A stretch of 10,723 nucleotides of DNA, from positions 1 to 10,723 of the forward strand of contig JAGWNO010000065.1 in assembly GCA_028871235.1 (NCBI GenBank). The letters run 5' to 3'. Below the pieces are notes generated by a model. It was not told the origin of the DNA. It ran no database searches and saw only the letters and a list, made by a program, of their open reading frames with translations. This DNA is from Gammaproteobacteria bacterium (GTDB lineage Bacteria > Pseudomonadota > Gammaproteobacteria > Natronospirales > REEB76). Shown here one piece after another: positions 5,225 through 10,723 of this stretch (its first letter is position 1; the number at the start of each line of letters is the position of its first letter). Both the position numbers and the translations under genes were made by a program.

Positions 5225-7349
5225 AGGGTATCGCGGATTCATCCAGCGACAGGCTCAACTGGCCATCCGGGGGCGGCGGCCGGAAATGGCCGCTGTTGAG
5301 ACGCATGCGGCGTCCGTGCTCGAGCTGGTAGCGTTTGCAGGCAAGAGTGAAACGGCCGGCCAGAAGCTCCGCATACTGGCCGGTGCCGCGCATGCGGGTG
5401 CCGAATTCCGCGCGGTATTCCCTGCCGCTGTGCGCCTGGCGGATCAAGCTCATGACATGCGCGGCGCGCAACGGCATGTGGGTATCCAGCCATTCGCGGA
5501 ACAGATCCTTCAATTCATGCGGCAAGCGCAGCAGCACGTAGCCCGCACAGCAGGCACCGGCCTTCGCGGCCAGCTGCAGAATCCTCTCCATCTCCGCGTC
5601 GTTCACCATGGGGATGATGGGCGCGACGAGTACCCCCACCGGCACACCTGCCCCGGCCAGCGCATGGATGGTCCTGAGGCGGCTCCAGCAACCGGGCGCG
5701 CGCGGCTCCAGCGTGCGCTTGAGCTCGGCGTCTAGGGTGGTGACACTCACCATAACGGTCGCCAGGTTCTGTTTCGCCAGCGCCGCGAGTATGTCCAGGT
5801 CGCGGGTGACGAGCGTGCCCTTGGTGATGATGCTCACGGGATGGTGGAAACGCTGTAGTACTTCAAGCAGGCTGCGGGTGACCCGCAATCTGCGCTCAAT
5901 GGGCTGGTAAGGGTCGGTGTTGGCGCCCAGGGTGATGGGCTGGCAGAGATAACCCGGTCTGCGCAGCGCCTTTTCCAGCAGCGCAGCGGCATGTTGCTTG
6001 TAGAAGATCCGGGTCTCGAAATCTATGCCCGGGGAAAGATTCACATACGCATGGCTTGGACGGGCGTAGCAGTTATGGCTCACCACGCCATTGGCGATGA
6101 AGTCCTCCGTACCAGTGGTGATGTCATACAACCGTATAGTGATGTTGAGCGGTTCGATACGGGTTATCCGCAGCCGGGCACCGCTTTTTACCGCTTGGCC
6201 GGTAATGTCGCATTTACGGCTGATGGCGGGATCGGTGCTATGGAGAAACCGCAGATGTTCAGTGAGACCGCCCAACAGGCGCAGTACTGTCACCGGCCGC
6301 AGTCCCTCTCTGCGCACGTGTTCGATAGCGCAGCGAAAACCGAAATGTTGGAGGCAGCTACGAGTCCAATCAATGATGGCGGGATCGGTATTGCTGATAC
6401 GCAATATCCCTTGGCTGTAGCTGCCCTCCGCATCGAAAATACCTGCCAGAAAACCCGCGCGCCAGTTGCGAGGTGTGTCTACCGGCCAGGCGATAATCTC
6501 GCGAACGCGTTCGACGCTCACTCGGGCGTGCGTACGAATTGCATGCATGGTGCGGCGGTTGCCGATGGCTTCCTGAAACAGGCAGTCATGAGCGGAGACA
6601 TTCCAATCATACAGGTAGCGTTGAGCCCGTTGCAGGGCTTCAATGTCGCACAATGCAAGTCGGAACTGGTGCTGGTCGCCGTGAATACGGCCGGCACGTT
6701 CGTAGTGGTAAGAGGCCAGTAAACCATCGCCGCGAATGAGCCCGCATAAATAGCCGCGGGTGTAATCCGTATCTTGGTCTGGAGGCGAGGCAAACGCGCT
6801 TGTGCCCATCAGTTTGTTGCACGTGGTGAGGTGTGGCCGGCGCACGCCGCTGACAAATTTCCATCCGCGCTCCGTTAGAAAACGGTGATCTGCGCCAGCC
6901 ACCAATTCCGTGTCATCCTCAAGCAGGATGCGGTACGCAGGCTTGATGACACTCCAATGAGCCAGTACCCGGGTTTTCACATAACGGCGATACCAACCTC
7001 GGCGCTGTGTACCGTAAATTTCATCGCCAAGTCTGATCTCCGCCAATGGGCGATGATGCCCGTCAGTCATGAGTATCGGCGTGCTGCCGTCCAGGCAGTA
7101 AATACACCCATGCTCACAGCCACGATACGGGTTGATGGACTGGGCGAAGGGGATGTCCGGCGACTGGTTGCGGCTGATGATGGAGCGCGCCGGTTCAGGG
7201 GTAATCGTGGTTTCCAGGGGCGGCAGTGGGTCCGCATCGACCTGCATCCAGCCATCATCGACGCTTTCGTGCTGGCGGGTCTCGAAACGTCCTTGCGGGT
7301 TGGAAAGCGCGCCGCGACCTTTGCGTGGAATATGGGATAGCCCGGTCAT
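5205..7349 (-). CDS. PA0069-family radical SAM protein interrupted by an intein
   Basis: The precursor is 714 residues; after removing the 342-residue intein (85-426) the product is 372 residues, normal for PA0069-type radical SAM proteins, which are related to spore photoproduct lyase. The ATG at 7349 precedes the family N-terminus (PRKGRGALSNP, from residue 8). The cluster motif CEHGCIYC lies at 78-85; after splicing, its last Cys comes from residue 427, continuing into YARPSHAY. Further conserved pieces are LGANTDPYQPIE (about 474-485), ITKGTLVTRD, EFGTRMRGTGQY and a C-terminal LNSGHFRPP. The enzyme should bind a [4Fe-4S] cluster and cleave SAM to a 5'-deoxyadenosyl radical; its substrate is unknown, though LexA control in Pseudomonas and mycobacterial relatives, as I recall it, hints at a role in DNA damage. 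A TATAAT promoter and an SOS box lie immediately upstream. There is no clear Shine-Dalgarno; the GTG at 7358 is an alternative start. The 3' end overlaps PilZ by 20 bases. Confidence 0.93.
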   Translation of the reverse strand: MTGLSHIPRKGRGALSNPQGRFETRQHESVDDGWMQVDADPLPPLETTITPEPARSIISRNQSPDIPFAQSINPYRGCEHGCIYCLDGSTPILMTDGHHRPLAEIRLGDEIYGTQRRGWYRRYVKTRVLAHWSVIKPAYRILLEDDTELVAGADHRFLTERGWKFVSGVRRPHLTTCNKLMGTSAFASPPDQDTDYTRGYLCGLIRGDGLLASYHYERAGRIHGDQHQFRLALCDIEALQRAQRYLYDWNVSAHDCLFQEAIGNRRTMHAIRTHARVSVERVREIIAWPVDTPRNWRAGFLAGIFDAEGSYSQGILRISNTDPAIIDWTRSCLQHFGFRCAIEHVRREGLRPVTVLRLLGGLTEHLRFLHSTDPAISRKCDITGQAVKSGARLRITRIEPLNITIRLYDITTGTEDFIANGVVSHNCYARPSHAYVNLSPGIDFETRIFYKQHAAALLEKALRRPGYLCQPITLGANTDPYQPIERRLRVTRSLLEVLQRFHHPVSIITKGTLVTRDLDILAALAKQNLATVMVSVTTLDAELKRTLEPRAPGCWSRLRTIHALAGAGVPVGVLVAPIIPMVNDAEMERILQLAAKAGACCAGYVLLRLPHELKDLFREWLDTHMPLRAAHVMSLIRQAHSGREYRAEFGTRMRGTGQYAELLAGRFTLACKRYQLEHGRRMRLNSGHFRPPPPDGQLSLSLDESAIPFNAGHP
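6072..7097 (-). mobile_element. Intein with LAGLIDADG homing endonuclease, in the rSAM cluster motif
   Basis: 342 residues in frame. The intein starts at Cys1 (block A, CLDGSTPILMTDG) and ends in VVSHN, with the penultimate His and terminal Asn of block G, followed by a +1 Cys. Block B is GADHRFLTERGW with His71; its usual Thr is Gly68 here. Block F is YDITTGTEDFIANG. Both endonuclease motifs are present: LCGLIRGDG (117-125, acidic Asp124) and LAGIFDAEG (217-225, Glu224), so splicing and DNA cleavage both look functional. Hand counts give 30 and 31 G+C in two 60-base blocks inside (6361-6420, 6901-6960), against 35 and 45 in two blocks of the host gene (5461-5520, 5641-5700), in keeping with separate ancestry. 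The insertion point falls between the Tyr and third Cys of CxxxCxYC. I recall inteins in the related actinobacterial Rv2578c family, so this allele type may be known. Confidence 0.95.
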
Positions 7350-7362
7350 GGGGATCACAAAG

Positions 7363-7378
7363 CTGTATGAATGTACAG
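7363..7378 (-). promoter_or_regulatory. LexA (SOS) box of the radical SAM gene
   Basis: CTGTATGAATGTACAG (plus strand) has both CTGT and ACAG half-sites with the canonical 8-base spacing of gammaproteobacterial LexA boxes. On the transcribed minus strand it begins one base after the -10 hexamer and covers the expected start of transcription, an ideal position for repression. It also lies 122 bases upstream of the divergent TonB-domain gene, where an effect is less likely. Confidence 0.85.
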
Positions 7379-7379
7379 T

Positions 7380-7407
7380 ATTATAGCTGCTGGAAAGGGT
7401 CTGGGAA
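7380..7407 (-). promoter_or_regulatory. Sigma-70 promoter of the radical SAM gene
   Basis: The -10 is a perfect TATAAT on the minus strand (7380-7385). The -35 is TTCCCA (7402-7407), four of six matches, at 16-base spacing. Transcription would start near 7373, giving a leader of only about 24 bases to the ATG at 7349. The overlapping SOS box supports that this is the real promoter. Confidence 0.75.
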
Positions 7408-7500
7408 GACTCGATTTGGGCAGGGGCGGTGCGGGTGTTAAAGTAGCCACCCGCCGGGGTCGTCCCACCTCCAACCTCAAATCTTATGGACCATAGAACG

Positions 7501-8250
7501 ATGAAACAGGCGTTGGGCTTCTTGTTGCCATACATCTTCATGGGCGGCTGCGCTACTGCCCCGCACGCCCCCTTGACGGCCTCCAAGCCGCCCTCGATGC
7601 TGATCGGCACCCCCACGAGCGAAATCACCACACCTGCCTTACAGGCGCTGGCGGCCGGTCCGGACGAGGGGCAGATGCTGCTGCGGTTCACCGTCAAGGC
7701 GGATGGCAGCGTGCTGGAGCCGCGGGTGATGTTCTCCAAGCTGCCGGCGGCGGACGATGCGGTGGTGATTGCAGCCTTGCAGCAGTGGCGCTTCAAACCC
7801 GCCTTGGCGGGCGGTCTGCCGGTGGACCGGGAGTTCATCTATCCGCTGTTCTTCGGTGCCCATGCCCATCAGGAAAGCACCCGGTTTTTCTGCCACAACC
7901 AGGCGGAGATTTATGCCCCGGACCGAAGCTGCGAGATAGTGACCGCCGGTCATTGGCGTATCTACCGCATGAATCCGGTATATCCGCCGGAGCTCCTGAG
8001 CCGACATCTTGCGGGTTCCGTGACTTTGAGCTTCGACATCGGCCCGCAAGGCCAGGTGACCAATCCCAAGGTGACCAGCGCCACACCGGCGGGCCTGTTC
8101 GATGCGGCGGCCCTGGCAGCGGTGAAGCGCTGGTATTTCGAACCGCTGGACGCCAACAGCGCGGACGGCCCCGCCCAACAGGTCAGCGTGACCGTGAAAT
8201 TCACGCCGCCCATGACCAACGGGGGCGGAGACAAGCCTGATCCAAAATAA
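7501..8250 (+). CDS. Lipoprotein with two TonB C-terminal domains
   Basis: A 249-residue protein starting with a lipoprotein signal: MKQ, a hydrophobic stretch, then FMGGC with the lipid Cys at 17. Two TonB-C-like repeats follow. The first, around 60-105, contains LLRFTVKADGSVLEPRV and ALQQWRFKPA. The second, around 150-235, contains YRMNPVYPPELL, GSVTLSFDIGPQGQVTNPKV and AALAAVKRWYFEP. Each has the paired strands and the W-x-F/Y-x-P end typical of the family. The usual N-terminal membrane anchor and Pro-rich spacer of an energy-transducing TonB are missing, so this is probably a periplasm-facing lipoprotein using the fold for binding rather than energy transfer (inference). No ExbB/ExbD genes are near. 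An in-frame ATG at 7486 would add five residues (MDHRT); neither start has a good Shine-Dalgarno, and 7501 gives the more usual signal peptide. It diverges from the SOS-controlled radical SAM gene. Confidence 0.83.
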   Translation: MKQALGFLLPYIFMGGCATAPHAPLTASKPPSMLIGTPTSEITTPALQALAAGPDEGQMLLRFTVKADGSVLEPRVMFSKLPAADDAVVIAALQQWRFKPALAGGLPVDREFIYPLFFGAHAHQESTRFFCHNQAEIYAPDRSCEIVTAGHWRIYRMNPVYPPELLSRHLAGSVTLSFDIGPQGQVTNPKVTSATPAGLFDAAALAAVKRWYFEPLDANSADGPAQQVSVTVKFTPPMTNGGGDKPDPK

Positions 8251-8359
8251 GCCCGGCACCGGCCGGCACGCCGCATGCACATGAGCAGATGCGCAGGCGT
8301 TTCATAACGAGTTCCCCATATGCCGCAGGAAATAATTCAGTCGCGGCGGCGCGGATTTC

Positions 8360-9901
8360 TCAATTACCCGCCACACTGTCATAGAAACCGGCGATGTCGG
8401 TCTTGTATTGCGCCAGCGATGGGATGTTCAGATAGATCATGTGACCGGACTGGTAGTAGCCGTAACTGATGTTCTTTTTCAGCGACGCGTCCAGGCCCAT
8501 GTGATCCAGGTCGTATTCCGTCTCGAAGAAGGGCGTGGCGAAATCGAAGTAGCCGTTGGCGGAGAACACCTTGAGGTGCGGATTCTCCGTCATCGCCTTC
8601 CTCAGGTTTTCTTCCACGTCCATGAGCGGGAATTTTTGGCCATCAATGCGCTGGCCATTGTCCCAATCCTTGCCTACCTCGCGGTAGTTTTCCACCTTGT
8701 AGGCGAGATCGGTGCGGTACCTGAGATCGTTGGCCAGGTACCAGTGAAATGCAGAGGTATAGGCGGCATTGATGGCGGTGTCCGACGCATCGGACTCTGC
8801 TGTTTCTCCGGCAGCGTCCCGGTCAATGCCCAGGAAACGCGCATCCAGCCGGCCGGTGGTGCGGCCCTGGGTGCGCAGCAGTTCCTTCTCGAAGCGGTCC
8901 GGTGTCACGCGCAGCTTGGCTTCGAGGAGGTACTGCACCGGCAGACCGGTATAGTCGTGGAGTTTCTGCGCGATGGCCCGTGCGTCGGCAGCGCCCAGTT
9001 TGTCACCCTGATCGAGGGCGCGCGCGTAGTCGCCGAGTGCGAATTGCCGCACTTGTGCAACCAAGGCTGCAAGATCCGCCGGTTTGACCGCCAGTTTGTC
9101 GTGGTACCAGGCCACCGCGGCCATGGTGGGCAGATAGAGTTCATAGGACAGATCGAGGCTGAAAGGCGGTCCGGGGAAATCCACATAGGCATTGAGATAA
9201 GAGGACTGCAATACTACGCCGTTGACGGCGATGCCATGCTGCTGCAGCCAGTCCGCGAGCCCCGCGGCACGGGTGGTGCCATAGCTTTCGCCCAGCAGGA
9301 ATTTTGGCGAGTTCCAGCGGTTGTTGAGCGTCACATAGCGTTGTATGAACTGGCCGAAGCTGGCGATGTCCGCGTCGGTGCCGTAGAAATCCTTGGGCGT
9401 ACCCTTGCCAACGATTCTGCTGAAACCGGTGCCCATGGCGTCTATGAACACCAGATCGCTCTTATCCAGCAATGAATACTGGTTTTGTACCAGGTCATAA
9501 GGCGCAGGCGGCGTCGCCTGGGCGTCGCTGGTCACTACGCGCACCGGCGCGAAGCTGCCCATGTGCAGCCAGATGCTGGATGAACCCGGACCTCCGTTGA
9601 ACAGGAATGTGACCGGGCGATGCACTGTATCCTTCACCCCATTTTCCGTATAGGCGACATAGAAGAAACTGCCGATGGCGTCGCCCTCGGTGTTCTTGAT
9701 GAGCAGGTTGCCGGCGGTGGCGGTGTAGGGGATGGTGCTGCCATTGATCACCATGCTGTGACGCGTCACCGCACTCGTTTCCTTGAGCACGGGCAGTTCC
9801 TTGGGAAGCGTCTGCGCCGCAGCCTGCGCATCGTCGGCCTGCACGGGTACGGCGGTGACCAGCAGTGCGGTCAGCGGGATCACGAGCAGCAGTTTGTTCA
9901 C
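8360..9901 (-). CDS. Secreted S10 family serine carboxypeptidase-like peptidase
   Basis: Read from the GTG at 9901, this is 513 residues with a Sec signal peptide (VNKLLL..., cleavage after VQA near 22). The oxyanion segment FNGGPGSSS is at 101-109 and the nucleophile motif GESYGTTR holds Ser206. The acidic residue is probably Asp453 in NGYFDFATPF and the histidine His487 in SGHMIYL, so the S10 triad is complete. S10 enzymes remove C-terminal residues from peptides; bacterial forms such as this act in the periplasm or outside. The GTG is preferred because AGGAG stands seven bases before it. The in-frame ATG at 9928 lies inside the T-run of the upstream gene's terminator and would put a charged, untypical extension before the signal peptide. 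It is a tandem paralogue of the next gene, with aligned blocks such as TGRLD, NPHLKV and DHM. The specificity is unknown. Confidence 0.92.
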   Translation of the reverse strand: MNKLLLVIPLTALLVTAVPVQADDAQAAAQTLPKELPVLKETSAVTRHSMVINGSTIPYTATAGNLLIKNTEGDAIGSFFYVAYTENGVKDTVHRPVTFLFNGGPGSSSIWLHMGSFAPVRVVTSDAQATPPAPYDLVQNQYSLLDKSDLVFIDAMGTGFSRIVGKGTPKDFYGTDADIASFGQFIQRYVTLNNRWNSPKFLLGESYGTTRAAGLADWLQQHGIAVNGVVLQSSYLNAYVDFPGPPFSLDLSYELYLPTMAAVAWYHDKLAVKPADLAALVAQVRQFALGDYARALDQGDKLGAADARAIAQKLHDYTGLPVQYLLEAKLRVTPDRFEKELLRTQGRTTGRLDARFLGIDRDAAGETAESDASDTAINAAYTSAFHWYLANDLRYRTDLAYKVENYREVGKDWDNGQRIDGQKFPLMDVEENLRKAMTENPHLKVFSANGYFDFATPFFETEYDLDHMGLDASLKKNISYGYYQSGHMIYLNIPSLAQYKTDIAGFYDSVAGN

Positions 9902-9908
9902 TGGATAT

Positions 9909-9913
9909 CTCCT
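9909..9913 (-). promoter_or_regulatory. Ribosome binding site deciding the GTG start
   Basis: AGGAG on the minus strand, seven bases ahead of the GTG at 9901, identifies this GTG rather than the ATG at 9928 as the start of the S10 peptidase. Confidence 0.8.
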
Positions 9914-9928
9914 GTGATCGCACTTCAT

Positions 9929-9959
9929 AAAAAACGCCCGCGGCGGCTGCCGCGGGCGT
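9929..9959 (-). terminator. Rho-independent terminator between the S10 paralogues
   Basis: Perfect 11-base arms ACGCCCGCGGC / GCCGCGGGCGT (9934-9944 and 9949-9959) with a 4-base loop are followed on the minus strand by a run of T (9929-9934). It begins 14 bases after the stop of the upstream S10 gene and ends about 27 bases before the GTG of the next one. No room is left for a full promoter, so the second peptidase is probably expressed by read-through. Confidence 0.9.
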
Positions 9960-9973
9960 CATGTCGGTGACGC

Positions 9974-10723
9974 TCAGTGACGTTCGGTCTGGTCGTAGAA
10001 CTGCGCCAGATTCGCCTTGAGTTTCGCCAATGCCGGCACGTGCACATACATCATGTGACCGGCGTCATAATAATTGAGCGATATGTTTTCGCGCAGGTTG
10101 GCCGGCAACTGCATGTGATCCACTGTGTACTCGGTGGCGAAGAAAGGCGTGGCCAGATCGTAGTAGCCATTTTCGAACTGCACCTTCAGATGCGGGTTGT
10201 AGCGCAGCGCGTCAGCCAGGTCCACCGCCACGTTGGTGTAACCGGGCCAGCCGAAATCCAGGAAGCCGTGCTTGTGTTTCCAGTCCCAAGCCCGGTTGAC
10301 CTGTTCGCTCAACGGCAGGTAGGTCATGTCCTTGCCGAATTTGAGGGTCTCGCGCACGTAGCGGTTGAAGGCCGCCACGAATGCACCGCTGATGGCGTCG
10401 CTCTGCGGATCGTTGAATGCCCATTCGGCGAGCTGGTCGGACATGGCGCCGGAGAAGCGCGAGTCCAGGCGGCCGGTGATCAGCCCGCGGCTGCGCTGCA
10501 GCTCCGCCATGAACTGGAACAGGCTGACGCGCAGGTGCGCCTTGGTCAGGTAATCCGGCGACAAGCCGGTGTAAGCCGCGAGCCTGGACAGGACCGCGGC
10601 CCGTTGCTGCGAAGACAGGGTGTCACCCTGCATGAGCGCGTCGGCATACTCGCCGGCCGCGAACTGCCGCACTTGCTGCAGGTATCCCGGCAGATCCTGC
10701 GGGCACTTGACCACCTTGTGGTA
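9974..10723 (-). CDS. S10 family serine carboxypeptidase-like peptidase, partial
   Basis: The C-terminal 249 residues of a second S10 peptidase; the frame is open to the right edge, so the signal peptide and nucleophile Ser lie outside. The fragment aligns along its whole length with the neighbouring paralogue: YHK...VRQFA-G-YA-AL-QGD, YTGL, TGRLD-RF, NPHLKV, DHM. It keeps the expected Asp in NGYYDLATPFF and the His in DAGHMMY. A tandem duplication with clear divergence is the simplest reading, suggesting different peptide preferences. A strong terminator follows the stop. The internal GTG at 10712-10714 is not a start, since similarity to the paralogue continues upstream of it to the edge. 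Confidence 0.9.
   Translation of the reverse strand, partial: YHKVVKCPQDLPGYLQQVRQFAAGEYADALMQGDTLSSQQRAAVLSRLAAYTGLSPDYLTKAHLRVSLFQFMAELQRSRGLITGRLDSRFSGAMSDQLAEWAFNDPQSDAISGAFVAAFNRYVRETLKFGKDMTYLPLSEQVNRAWDWKHKHGFLDFGWPGYTNVAVDLADALRYNPHLKVQFENGYYDLATPFFATEYTVDHMQLPANLRENISLNYYDAGHMMYVHVPALAKLKANLAQFYDQTERH

Noticed and set aside
5991..6722. Plus-strand open frame of 243 codons inside the intein region
   Set aside because: It is the shadow of the intein and C-extein frame, which carries all splicing and endonuclease motifs on the minus strand.
7350..7838. N-terminal extension of the radical SAM frame by 163 codons
   Set aside because: It runs antisense through the TonB-domain lipoprotein gene and upstream of the TATAAT promoter and SOS box; the family N-terminus begins just after the ATG at 7349.
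8408..9475. Plus-strand open frame of 355 codons
   Set aside because: It is antisense to the S10 peptidase with its complete catalytic motifs; no ribosome binding site or domain is seen.
9926..9928. ATG as start of the S10 peptidase
   Set aside because: It lies in the T-run of the preceding terminator, has no ribosome binding site and adds a charged stretch before the signal peptide; GTG at 9901 has AGGAG at seven bases.

Overview
The window is a high-GC chromosomal stretch with the gene content of a Gammaproteobacterium. This rests on a DUF3015 gene next to a DUF4105 (Lnb-N-like) gene, a PA0069-type radical SAM gene behind a CTGT-N8-ACAG LexA box, a PilZ protein, a POT peptide transporter, and secreted S10 serine carboxypeptidase paralogues. 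Nothing in the sequence fixes genus or family. No tRNA, rRNA, IS element, CRISPR array or riboswitch was seen.

Layout from left to right. A minus-strand pair comes first: a DUF4105 protein (1-1440, its C-terminus beyond the left edge) downstream of a small exported DUF3015 protein (1514-1993), with a strong intrinsic terminator between them. A gene-poor stretch with a 26-bp perfect palindrome follows (1994-2460). Next are an NADPH-dependent FMN reductase-like flavoprotein (2461-3018, +), a POT-family proton/peptide symporter (3080-4582, -) and a GTG-started PilZ protein (4823-5224, +). The PilZ 3' end overlaps the convergent PA0069-family radical SAM gene (5205-7349, -) by 20 bp. A lipoprotein with two TonB-C domains (7501-8250, +) diverges from the radical SAM gene. 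At the right edge are two tandem S10 peptidase paralogues (8360-9901, and 9974 past the window end, -), separated by another strong terminator.

The centrepiece is the radical SAM gene. Its reading frame is interrupted by a 342-residue intein (6072-7097) with an apparently intact LAGLIDADG homing endonuclease, inserted exactly at the third cysteine of the CxxxCxxC iron-sulfur motif. The intein's own Cys1 stands in the cluster position before splicing, and the +1 Cys replaces it afterwards. The promoter has a perfect -10 hexamer (TATAAT), and a near-ideal SOS box lies between it and the start codon. The gene therefore combines DNA-damage control, a homing element and a possible iron-sulfur or redox gate on protein splicing. 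The two secreted S10 peptidases and the POT transporter suggest, by inference, a lifestyle in which extracellular peptides are degraded and taken up.
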